From Bacteroidales bacterium (lineage in GTDB: Bacteria > Bacteroidota > Bacteroidia > Bacteroidales > UBA12481): 11,242 nt of DNA. The translations under genes were made by a program, and so were the position numbers. Positions 1-6,695 of this stretch are shown here, piece after piece (within the stretch, counting starts at the first letter, position 1; each line of letters opens with the position of its first letter). The notes beneath the pieces are model-generated. The model was not told the origin of the DNA. It did no database searches and saw nothing but the letters and a program-made list of their open reading frames with translations. The stretch is from contig JAGHDB010000029.1 in the NCBI GenBank assembly GCA_021160155.1, positions 1-11,242 of the forward strand, written 5' to 3'.

Positions 1-267
1 GAACTTGAGATTATCCGGCAATCAGCCGTTAAACTTCTGCAACAGATTCCCGATCAATATAAGAGGTTAAAGTATCTGAATGAAACACTTTGGGAAATTG
101 AAGACCGATTACGGGAGATGGAAGCCGGGCAGCAGTTCGGTCGGGAATTTATTGAAAAGGCCCGTATGGTTTACCGCTATAATGATCAACGGGCGTCGAT
201 CAAGAAAGAGATCAACCGGATCACCGGTTCTAAGTTGACAGAAGAAAAATCATACAAGGGGATATAA
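1..267 (+). CDS. DUF6165 family protein, C-terminal part (5'-truncated by window edge)
   Basis: The reading frame is open from the first base to a TAA at 265-267 and gives the last 88 residues of a protein whose start lies outside the window. The segment is charged and helical, with the pattern NETLWEIEDRLRE, then FIEKARMVYRYNDQRA, and ends in GSKLTEEKSY. This pattern (LWEIED, a VY..ND.RA block and a terminal L.EEKSY) is what I recall of DUF6165, a family of unknown biochemical role found in LPS or capsule gene clusters. The next gene, a GT9 glycosyltransferase, starts one base after this stop, so the two are co-transcribed and probably translationally coupled. Its job is inferred from that neighbour only. 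The family call rests on remembered motifs and was not checked by a profile search. Confidence 0.65.
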   Translation, partial: ELEIIRQSAVKLLQQIPDQYKRLKYLNETLWEIEDRLREMEAGQQFGREFIEKARMVYRYNDQRASIKKEINRITGSKLTEEKSYKGI

Positions 268-268
268 T

Positions 269-1291
269 TTGAAAACCTGTCTGATCATTAGGCTTTCTTC
301 ATTTGGGGATGTACTCCTCACGCTTCCCGTATTATCATATCTTTCCCGGGAGGAAGTACCGGTAAAACCGGTATTAGTAACCAAATCGCAGTTTCTTCCC
401 TGGTTTGCCCATTTGGATGGTATTCTGGTTTACGGTGTTAAGGAGACGCGTCGTTTTCGTGGTATAGGCGGATTATTCAGGTTGGCTCGTGAGTTAATAT
501 CCAAATTCGATCCGGATATTGTAATAGATCTTCACCAGGTGATCCGCACCCGGATTCTTAACAATTATTTTCTTCTGGCAGGTATCCCGGTTTATCGCAT
601 CATCAAAGGTCGAAGAGAGAAAAAAAGATATCTCAACAGAAAGGAAGTTAAAAAGTTACCTCATACAGTTGATCGTTATATCGACACATTCAGGAGAGCC
701 GGTATTGAAATTGACCCGGTAGTTCTTCCCTTTCATCCGTTTTACAAGAGGGTACTTCCCATTAAAAATGAGGGTAGGCCGTACCGGATCGGCTTTGCTC
801 CGTTCGCCAGGCATAAAGCAAAAGTATGGCCCATGAACCAAGCTGCTCAGTTGATTGAACGAATGAGTCATGAATTACATGCTGAAATATTTCTTTTCGG
901 GGGTATAGAAGATCGGTCTATGGCCTCACAATTACCTGATGGAAAAGGAATTATCTCATTAGTTGGTCAAAATAATCCCGGGGCAGAATTGTTAAAAATT
1001 GCCGATCTGGATATAATGATCACTATGGATTCCGGCAATATGCATTTGGCTTCATTAATGGGAGTACCCACTATTTCTATATGGGGGGGTACACATCCTG
1101 ATTTAGGATTCAGGCCTTATAATCAACCGGATGAATACCTGATACAGGCACCAGACGGAACCGTTGAATGCCGGCCCTGTTCTGTTTTCGGAAACCGGCC
1201 CTGTACGAGAAAAGAGTCGCCATACGAATGTCTGACCATAATAGATTCTGACCGGGTATATGAAAAAGTCAGGCAAATTTTGCATAAATAA
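269..1291 (+). CDS. Glycosyltransferase family 9 (ADP-heptose:LPS heptosyltransferase-like)
   Basis: This 340-residue protein has the two-Rossmann-fold (GT-B) layout of the WaaC/WaaF family, which transfers a sugar, classically L,D-heptose from ADP-heptose, to the LPS inner core at the cytoplasmic face of the inner membrane. The N-terminal RLSSFGDVLLT (residues 8-18) matches the family's S-x-G-D motif, with D14 at the usual catalytic aspartate position. The C-terminal half has HKAKVWP (182-188) and ITMDSGNMHLA (251-261), the nucleotide-sugar loop with D254, S255, G256 and H259. The cysteine-bearing tail CRPCSVFGNRPC (301-312) is typical of Bacteroidota members. The start is TTG at 269, chosen because AAGGGG at 256-261 gives a well-spaced ribosome binding site and the N-terminal motif begins at once; no ATG fits. 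The acceptor and exact donor cannot be read from sequence, so no waa symbol is assigned. Confidence 0.92.
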   Translation: MKTCLIIRLSSFGDVLLTLPVLSYLSREEVPVKPVLVTKSQFLPWFAHLDGILVYGVKETRRFRGIGGLFRLARELISKFDPDIVIDLHQVIRTRILNNYFLLAGIPVYRIIKGRREKKRYLNRKEVKKLPHTVDRYIDTFRRAGIEIDPVVLPFHPFYKRVLPIKNEGRPYRIGFAPFARHKAKVWPMNQAAQLIERMSHELHAEIFLFGGIEDRSMASQLPDGKGIISLVGQNNPGAELLKIADLDIMITMDSGNMHLASLMGVPTISIWGGTHPDLGFRPYNQPDEYLIQAPDGTVECRPCSVFGNRPCTRKESPYECLTIIDSDRVYEKVRQILHK

Positions 1292-1338
1292 CAAAGTTGT
1301 GCGTATGTCTGTAAATTCTATGATTAATATAACTTTGT
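1291..1338. repeat. 8-bp inverted repeat flanking the promoter of the 1366 gene
   Basis: ACAAAGTT at 1291-1298 and its exact reverse complement AACTTTGT at 1331-1338 are separated by 32 bases. The first arm begins on the last base of the GT9 stop codon; the second lies inside the putative -7 box. It could be a paired protein-binding site, a long-loop hairpin, or chance. Confidence 0.4.
1330..1337 (+). promoter_or_regulatory. Putative Bacteroidota -7 element
   Basis: TAACTTTG matches the Bacteroidota sigma-70 -7 consensus TAnnTTTG at all fixed positions and lies 28 bases before the ATG at 1366. No convincing -33 TTTG is present at the expected 19-21 base distance, so the promoter is only partly supported. 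It would let the 1366 gene be transcribed independently of the upstream glycosyltransferase. Confidence 0.5.
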
Positions 1339-1365
1339 ATAAACTGATAATTAAAACTTTAAATA

Positions 1366-2007
1366 ATGCCTCGAATACTTCTTTCAGTTATCCTCTGCGG
1401 CATACTATCACTTACTTCCGTCAGGGCTCAGACCATAGCGGTTTTTCAATGTCCTATTGAACTTGAATTAACTAATGATCAAGGGGATATGGCAGCCGTT
1501 GATTATTTAAGAAACTATGGCACAAAAGGTAAAACAAGAGCGCTTGAATTTCTTCATAAGATCATGCCGGATTTCATCAAAAATCAATTTTCCAAAGCAG
1601 GATATCTTTTACTGCCATTAGACACGCTTGCCGGTATTAAAAGTAACAACTACGGTTGTCCGGCTCTGTCTCTACGCAAAGCTGTGGGTAGTCGGGTTGC
1701 CGATCAGTACGCAAGAATCTCATTTAAAGATATTGGAATGCTTGAACAGGGTGTTAACCAGACAGATCCGTTCAGCAGACAAAAGAAGATCGTTAAATTA
1801 CGTTGTCGTATTCAGTTATATGATTCCAGTCGTAAATTAGTAAAACAAGCTGAAGCCATTTTTCAATCCGGTGACCCGGTAGCTCATCCCGAAATTATCG
1901 GGGTTAATCTGCATGATTACATAGGAGACCGGTGGATGCAGGAATTAAAAATATACGAGATATGCTGCAAGATGTCTCTTATCAGAGCACTTGACAAACT
2001 ACGGTAG
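1366..2007 (+). CDS. Secreted protein of unknown function
   Basis: I do not recognise this 213-residue protein. It begins with a likely Sec signal peptide: a short positive start, a hydrophobic run over residues 4-17, and a probable cut after VRA-Q near residue 21-22. The mature part is mixed alpha/beta in character with no membrane segment. It carries Cys29, Cys98, Cys147 and the pair Cys200-Cys201, which could form disulfides outside the cytoplasm. A cysteine at position 11 does not make a lipobox, because the residue before it is Leu. The ATG at 1366 has an A/T-rich leader and a -7-like box 28 bases upstream. The gene is separated from the GT9 gene by 74 bases and converges on the outer-membrane barrel gene. 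That it is a real gene is supported by the signal peptide and uninterrupted frame; its function is unknown. Confidence 0.75.
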   Translation: MPRILLSVILCGILSLTSVRAQTIAVFQCPIELELTNDQGDMAAVDYLRNYGTKGKTRALEFLHKIMPDFIKNQFSKAGYLLLPLDTLAGIKSNNYGCPALSLRKAVGSRVADQYARISFKDIGMLEQGVNQTDPFSRQKKIVKLRCRIQLYDSSRKLVKQAEAIFQSGDPVAHPEIIGVNLHDYIGDRWMQELKIYEICCKMSLIRALDKLR

Positions 2008-2044
2008 ATTTTACTATTGACTTTTGGGTAGAGGGAGTAATTAA

Positions 2045-2092
2045 TTTGTTTAGGCGTTTATTTGTTTATACGTTTATTTGTTTATACGTTTA
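2045..2092. repeat. Tandem repeat: 3 x 16 bp, built from six octamers
   Basis: Three 16-base units lie end to end: TTTGTTTAGGCGTTTA, then TTTGTTTATACGTTTA twice. Copies 2 and 3 are identical and copy 1 differs at two bases. Each unit splits into two related octamers, so the array reads as six copies of NN(T/C)GTTTA, alternating TTTGTTTA with TACGTTTA or GGCGTTTA. It sits between convergent genes ending at 2007 and 2102, outside any coding frame I accept. No clear hairpin forms within a unit. Confidence 0.9.
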
Positions 2093-2101
2093 TTCTGTAA
2101 G

Positions 2102-3370
2102 TTAGTACAGAAAATCCAGTCCGATATACAGCCCTGATTTCCCGTCTCTTTTATCAGCTGCCAGTCCGTAATCAACGGCAATAATAAAATTATCACCCCA
2201 TGCGATGTGCAGTCCGGCTCCATACCCCAGATGCCAGCTATCGGTATCACCTTGCAGCATTTCAGGTACCATATCAACCGGATAGGGTTTAGTCACTCTC
2301 GCAGCATCCAGGAAAGGAGAAAGTGCCAGATACCAGCGGTCGCCCAGAAAATTAAAATAGAGGAATCTCCATCTGAATTCAAAATTACCCATCACGGCAC
2401 CTTCTGCCAGTATCCGGTCGCGTAAAATTCCTCTTAATGTTTTTGAACCGCCCAGTCCTTCAACATTATTAAACGACGAGTGTCTCCAATTCAGCATATA
2501 CCAGGGTTGATGGCCGGTTAATGTTGTCTGGTAGTTTAACCGGTAAGCAAAAGTCAGACGTTCTTTAATCAAAGTAAAATATTGCCGGTGTGTAATTACC
2601 AGCACAGAATAGGGAGAATCATTCCATAAAAATCCCGGTGCTGCAATTAAAAGAGCTTCGGTCCAGATACCATGGTAAGGATTAGGTTCATTATCCCTGG
2701 TATCGGCTACCAATCCGAGTTTCAGAAATGTGGATGTTCCTCCGGTTGCCTGGTTGGTAGGTATTACGCCCCATTTTACATAATTTTCATATAATCCGTC
2801 CACATCAGGGATTTTATCCGCTTCATCCTTTCCCTTATTGAGTTTTTTCAGGTCAACGGATCCCATAGTCAGGTTATAATGGGCCACTCCTGCCAGCCAG
2901 CGTAATTTTCGACCTATCACAGGCCCTTGAAAATCAGCCATCAGGCGTAATGAACGACGGTCCATCCGGTAATACATCCTTGAAATGGTATCCACAATCA
3001 GGGGATCATAAAGTGCCTGAAACCCGTTGAAGCCGTAAAAATCCATAGCCTGTTCGGTTTCCAATCGGGCAAGTGCCGTAACCCGTACTCCCGGGATCAG
3101 ATATTCGGAATCGTATTTCAATTGTTTCAGGTCACTTCCTTTGGTCGTATGCGACCATTCGAGATAAAGTGAATGCTTGTACCAGGGTTTATCCAGATCT
3201 CCTCTGAAATAAAGATTAGTTAATGCACCATACCGGAAGCCCAGGTCAGAATCATAGGCGATAGCAGGCAGTGCACCGAAATCAATTCTGGGATGTTTAG
3301 ATTGCGCATTGACAGATGAAAATGCCATGCCAATCATAGCAACAGCCATAAAAAAGTATTTTCTTTTCAT
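2102..3370 (-). CDS. Omp85-superfamily outer-membrane beta-barrel protein lacking POTRA domains
   Basis: The 422-residue product starts with a Sec signal peptide (KRK, hydrophobic core, likely cut after VNA-Q near residue 22-23) and then consists of alternating polar/aromatic segments expected of outer-membrane strands. Two hallmarks of the Omp85 C-terminal barrel (the bacterial surface antigen domain of BamA/TamA) are visible: DTRDNEPNPYHGIW at 223-236, fitting D-x-R-D...P..G, and GLGGSKTLRGI at 305-315, fitting the conserved (V/L)RG turn. The chain ends in an aromatic residue (FLY), as barrels recognised by BAM usually do. There is too little sequence before the barrel for POTRA domains, so it is unlikely to be BamA itself. 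It is transcribed alone, divergent from lgt across 91 bases. Possible roles include a channel or a partner of a secreted or periplasmic protein; none is shown. Confidence 0.8.
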   Translation of the reverse strand: MKRKYFFMAVAMIGMAFSSVNAQSKHPRIDFGALPAIAYDSDLGFRYGALTNLYFRGDLDKPWYKHSLYLEWSHTTKGSDLKQLKYDSEYLIPGVRVTALARLETEQAMDFYGFNGFQALYDPLIVDTISRMYYRMDRRSLRLMADFQGPVIGRKLRWLAGVAHYNLTMGSVDLKKLNKGKDEADKIPDVDGLYENYVKWGVIPTNQATGGTSTFLKLGLVADTRDNEPNPYHGIWTEALLIAAPGFLWNDSPYSVLVITHRQYFTLIKERLTFAYRLNYQTTLTGHQPWYMLNWRHSSFNNVEGLGGSKTLRGILRDRILAEGAVMGNFEFRWRFLYFNFLGDRWYLALSPFLDAARVTKPYPVDMVPEMLQGDTDSWHLGYGAGLHIAWGDNFIIAVDYGLAADKRDGKSGLYIGLDFLY

Positions 3371-3408
3371 AGAGTTTTAGGTTTGATAGCAGCGTAAAGT
3401 AAGTGATT

Positions 3409-3441
3409 TTTGCCATTTATCCCAATGGTTTTATACCTTTG
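3409..3441 (+). promoter_or_regulatory. Promoter of lgt, Bacteroidota sigma type
   Basis: TTTG at 3409-3412 and TACCTTTG at 3434-3441 are separated by 21 bases, matching the Bacteroidota arrangement TTTG-N19-21-TAnnTTTG in full. The -7 box ends 20 bases before the lgt ATG at 3462, implying a short, A-rich leader (ATCAAACATAAAAACTC) without a Shine-Dalgarno sequence. This is the best promoter in the window. Confidence 0.75.
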
Positions 3442-3461
3442 GTCATCAAACATAAAAACTC

Positions 3462-4262
3462 ATGAACGGAATTATCTGGGATGTAGATCCTGTATTACTT
3501 CACATCGGAAACTGGGCTATTCGCTGGTATGGATTGCTATTTGCGCTCGGATTTGTTTTTGGGATCATCATTATCACCAAAATGTTCAAACATGAAGGTG
3601 TAAACAAAGACTGGGTTGACAGTCTTTTTCTATATGTGGTAATCGGAACGGTGATCGGTGCCCGTTTAGGGCATGTGTTTTTTTATGACTGGGCCTATTA
3701 CAAAGAGCATCTGAATGAGATCTGGAAGATTTGGCACGGGGGATTAGCCAGTCACGGAGGCGCCATTGGAATCACACTTGTATTATGGTTATGGTCACGA
3801 AAATACAGCAAGCGTTCTATTCTTTGGATCCTTGACCGGGTAGTGGTTCCCACTGCTCTGGGCGGTGCTTTTATCCGCACCGGTAATTTGATGAACTCTG
3901 AAATCATCGGTGCTCCTTCACACCTTCCCTGGGCGTTTACTTTTGTTCAGGTCGATCAGATTCCGCGACATCCTTCTCAGGTTTATGAAGCCCTTGCGTA
4001 TCTCATTATTTTCGGTATTCTGATGTACCTTTATTGGAAAACCGACCTGAAAGACCGGCCGGGTCGCCTGTTTGGATGGTTCATGTTGTTGGTATTCGGT
4101 TTTCGTTTCTTTGTTGAATTCGTTAAGGCCAACCAGGTAGCTTTTGAATCTCACATGATTCTGAACATGGGTCAATGGTTATCCATCCCGATGGTTCTGG
4201 TCGGATTGTTCTTCATTCTTTGGAAACCCCGTCAGAAGAAAGTGCCTGACAAAGAGTCTTAG
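3462..4262 (+). CDS. lgt: Prolipoprotein diacylglyceryl transferase
   Basis: Lgt transfers the diacylglyceryl group of phosphatidylglycerol to the lipobox cysteine of prolipoproteins, the first step of lipoprotein maturation in the inner membrane. The 266-residue protein has about seven hydrophobic membrane segments and the family landmarks in order: RWYG (21-24), GARLGHV (66-72), the catalytic-region HGGLASHGG (92-100) with H98 at the position of E. coli H103, FIRTGNLMNSEIIG (137-150) with R139 in the Lgt signature, RHPSQVYEA (169-177), and FGFRFFVEF (212-220). Length is normal for the family. It stands alone between a promoter at 3409-3441 and the convergent M1 gene, whose stop lies four bases past the lgt stop. 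A plausible substrate encoded in this window is the M14 lipoprotein at 8672. Confidence 0.97.
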   Translation: MNGIIWDVDPVLLHIGNWAIRWYGLLFALGFVFGIIIITKMFKHEGVNKDWVDSLFLYVVIGTVIGARLGHVFFYDWAYYKEHLNEIWKIWHGGLASHGGAIGITLVLWLWSRKYSKRSILWILDRVVVPTALGGAFIRTGNLMNSEIIGAPSHLPWAFTFVQVDQIPRHPSQVYEALAYLIIFGILMYLYWKTDLKDRPGRLFGWFMLLVFGFRFFVEFVKANQVAFESHMILNMGQWLSIPMVLVGLFFILWKPRQKKVPDKES

Positions 4263-4266
4263 TACG

Positions 4267-6621
4267 TTATTTCTTCTTACTCTCCCGCATAGGATTTGGC
4301 CTACCCTGCCTGTTACCCGGTCCCCGGGACTTATATATCTGGAATCGTGTGAGTTCTGTTTTCGGAGGCCAGTAATTATTATTCCGGTCTGTATCTGCTG
4401 TTTCTAAGCAGGGATCCAGTTCAAATTGTGTTACCTCCTTTTCAGTAATAAAAAGCCTGGTCACCTGTTCTGTATTCTTTTGCCAGATTTGTGCCGGTAT
4501 TCTTTCAACCCGCTGCTGACCATCGGTAAAAGTCATCTTCAGAATAACAGGCATGACCAATCCACCCACATTATTAAATGTGATTTCATAAAAGTGCGGG
4601 TGTTTCTTAATCAAGGCTTTTTCTTCATTTGTAAGAGATTGCATGAACCGTTGATAAGCCTTTTTATCCTTGTCGGTCACCCGGTACTTATCATAGCTGT
4701 TATAAAAATCTTTAAGTTCGTCATTACGTTGTGTGGCAGCCACAAATCCGGCTTTACGCATTCTGGTAAAATAGACATATTCAGGTTGCGCAGCATCAGT
4801 TTGTTTGTTTTCAGCCGCAACAACTTCAGGATCCGGATCTCCGGCCAGATAATGTTTCACCTGAGTAATCCCGATATCCACATGGTCCGTTGAGAAGAAC
4901 CAACCCCGCCAGAACCAATCCAGATCCACTGCAGAGGCATCCTCCATCGTTCTGAAAAAATCCGCCGGTGTGGGATGCTTGAACATCCATCTTTGGGCGT
5001 ATTGTTTAAATGCAAACTCAAACAGTTCAGGACCCATCACAGTCTCTCTGAGAATATTGAGAGCCGTAGCCGGTTTACTGTAAGCATTAGAGCCAAATTG
5101 AATCAGAGATTCAGAATTGGTCATAATGGGCACCATATTGACTTTGTCACTACGCATGTAATAGACGATATTCTTAGGTTCGCCCTTCCAGTTCGGCCAG
5201 TTCTCATCCCATTCCCGTTCTGCAATTCCCTGTAAAAAAGTATTCATACCTTCATCCATCCAGGTCCACTGCCTTTCATCGGAGTTGACGATCATGGGAA
5301 AGAAATTATGCCCTACTTCATGAATGATTACACTGATCATTCCATATTTTGTTTCCTCAGAATAGGTACCATCCGGTTCGGGTCTTCCCCCGTTAAAACA
5401 GATCATGGGATACTCCATTCCGATCCGGGCTGTATGCACCGAGATTGCTTTCGGGTACGGAAACGGAAAGGTATATTTTGAGTAAGTCTTCATGGTATGA
5501 GCCACTACGCGGGTAGAATACTGGCCCCAAAGCGGATTTCCTTCTTTTGGATAATAAGACATGGCCATGGCAATACGATCTCCAAATTTTACGCCCATGG
5601 CATCCCAAATGAATTTACGGGATGAAGCAAAGGCAAAATCACGGACATGCTGCGCTTTAAAATGCCAGGTTTTGGTTGCAGTAGCTTTATATTTCTCAGC
5701 ATTTTCAGCCTCCTGTTGTGTAACGATTAAAACGGGCTTGTCAGCAGTTCTTGCCTTTTGCAGGCGGGTGCGTTGTTCTGCAGTTAAAACTTTCTGAGGA
5801 TTTTGCAGCACACCGGTGGCACCCAGAATATGGTCAGCCGGAGTGGTAATTCTCACATCGAAATTACCGAAGGTCAGGGTAAACTCACCACGACCGAGGA
5901 ACTGTTTGTTTTGCCATCCCTGAAAATCGCTGTAAACCGCCATTCTCGGATAAAATTGTGCAATGGTGTAGAGATAATTATCATCCTCAGGAAAATATTC
6001 CATGCCGCTTCTTCCACCCCCGTCACGCATCCTGTCGTTGATATTATACCACCATTTGATCGAGAACTGAAACTTCTGCCCGTGTTTCAACGGTGTTGCC
6101 AGGTCAATCCGCATCATGGTTTTGTTAACCGTAACGGGGAGATCTTTTCCCTTTGAATCTTTGACATACTCTAAACGGAATCCTCCGTCAAACTGATGAA
6201 ACAGCCTTTGTATCATTTGCAGGCTCACCCGCATCGGCCCTGCCTGGTTTGTCCCGGCTCTCTGACCATAGTAACCGGATGAGAGGCCACCCGTGGAGAT
6301 CTTTTTTGTATCACTGTCCGGAGTCCGTACATTTTGATCCAGTTGAATCCATAAATAATCCAGTGCATCAGGAGAATTGTTGTAATAAGTAATCTCTTCG
6401 GTACCATAAATACGTTGATTCTGATCATCCAGAATAATATCCATGGAATAATCTGCACGTTGTTGCCAGTAAGCCGGTCCGGGCGCACCTGAAGCCGTCC
6501 GGTACACATTAGGAGTAGCCAGTTCCTGGTACAATTGCTTGAATTTATGAGGAGGATCCTGGGCTCCAAGCTGAAGAATCGGAAAAACAGACACGATGAA
6601 TAATGAAAGATACCGTCTCAT
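4267..6621 (-). CDS. Exported M1 family zinc metallopeptidase
   Basis: This 784-residue protein has a Sec signal peptide (MRRY, hydrophobic core, likely cut after LGA-Q near residue 20-21) and so acts in the periplasm or outside. After an N-terminal beta-rich domain comes the gluzincin core: HEVGH at 434-438 and E457, exactly 18 residues after the second His, giving zinc ligands H434, H438, E457 and catalytic base E435. Y514 (NAYSKP) is a candidate for the transition-state tyrosine. The substrate motif is GMEYP (401-405) where classical aminopeptidases have GAMEN, so E403 is kept but the Asn is not. M1 enzymes remove N-terminal residues from peptides; the exact specificity here is unknown. 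A C-terminal region (from about 590) ends in a basic, Pro/Gly-rich tail rather than a T9SS domain. It is divergent from the DUF6702 gene across 74 bases. Confidence 0.95.
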   Translation of the reverse strand: MRRYLSLFIVSVFPILQLGAQDPPHKFKQLYQELATPNVYRTASGAPGPAYWQQRADYSMDIILDDQNQRIYGTEEITYYNNSPDALDYLWIQLDQNVRTPDSDTKKISTGGLSSGYYGQRAGTNQAGPMRVSLQMIQRLFHQFDGGFRLEYVKDSKGKDLPVTVNKTMMRIDLATPLKHGQKFQFSIKWWYNINDRMRDGGGRSGMEYFPEDDNYLYTIAQFYPRMAVYSDFQGWQNKQFLGRGEFTLTFGNFDVRITTPADHILGATGVLQNPQKVLTAEQRTRLQKARTADKPVLIVTQQEAENAEKYKATATKTWHFKAQHVRDFAFASSRKFIWDAMGVKFGDRIAMAMSYYPKEGNPLWGQYSTRVVAHTMKTYSKYTFPFPYPKAISVHTARIGMEYPMICFNGGRPEPDGTYSEETKYGMISVIIHEVGHNFFPMIVNSDERQWTWMDEGMNTFLQGIAEREWDENWPNWKGEPKNIVYYMRSDKVNMVPIMTNSESLIQFGSNAYSKPATALNILRETVMGPELFEFAFKQYAQRWMFKHPTPADFFRTMEDASAVDLDWFWRGWFFSTDHVDIGITQVKHYLAGDPDPEVVAAENKQTDAAQPEYVYFTRMRKAGFVAATQRNDELKDFYNSYDKYRVTDKDKKAYQRFMQSLTNEEKALIKKHPHFYEITFNNVGGLVMPVILKMTFTDGQQRVERIPAQIWQKNTEQVTRLFITEKEVTQFELDPCLETADTDRNNNYWPPKTELTRFQIYKSRGPGNRQGRPNPMRESKKK

Positions 6622-6646
6622 AGCTTATAAATTTATCGGATGATCT

Positions 6647-6673
6647 GACCTTTGAAGGTCGTAAAAGTTTTAC
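6647..6673. promoter_or_regulatory. Two abutting palindromes in the divergent M1/DUF6702 control region
   Basis: The first palindrome is GACCTT-TG-AAGGTC (6647-6660), with perfect 6-base arms around a 2-base centre. It is followed without a gap by GTAAAA-G-TTTTAC (6661-6673), with perfect 6-base arms around one base. The second overlaps the first three bases of the -7 box TACTTTTG (6671-6678). Their place between divergent genes suggests operator sites for a regulator. Which protein would bind is unknown, and no regulator gene lies in the window. Confidence 0.5.
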
Positions 6674-6678
6674 TTTTG
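6671..6678 (+). promoter_or_regulatory. Putative -7 element of the DUF6702 operon
   Basis: TACTTTTG fits the Bacteroidota TAnnTTTG consensus completely and lies 17 bases before the ATG at 6696. A TTTG at 6651-6654 could be the -33 element, but the 16-base spacer is shorter than the usual 19-21. The palindromes at 6647-6673 cover this spacer, so a bound protein would block the promoter. Confidence 0.55.
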
Positions 6679-6695
6679 ATCAACAGAATAGACAA

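Noticed and set aside
3394..3425. A minus-strand promoter for the barrel gene (TTG, 21 bases, TACTTTAC).
   Set aside because: The spacing is right, but the -7 box differs from TAnnTTTG in two of its last four bases, so it is too weak to call.
4426..4893. A 155-codon open frame on the plus strand inside the M1 gene.
   Set aside because: It is antisense to a well-conserved peptidase, has no promoter or family resemblance, and fits the shadow of a real gene.
6628..6635. TAAATTTA on the minus strand as the -7 box of the M1 gene.
   Set aside because: It lacks the final G of TAnnTTTG, has no -33 partner at the right distance, is only seven bases from the ATG, and is an A/T palindrome likely by chance.
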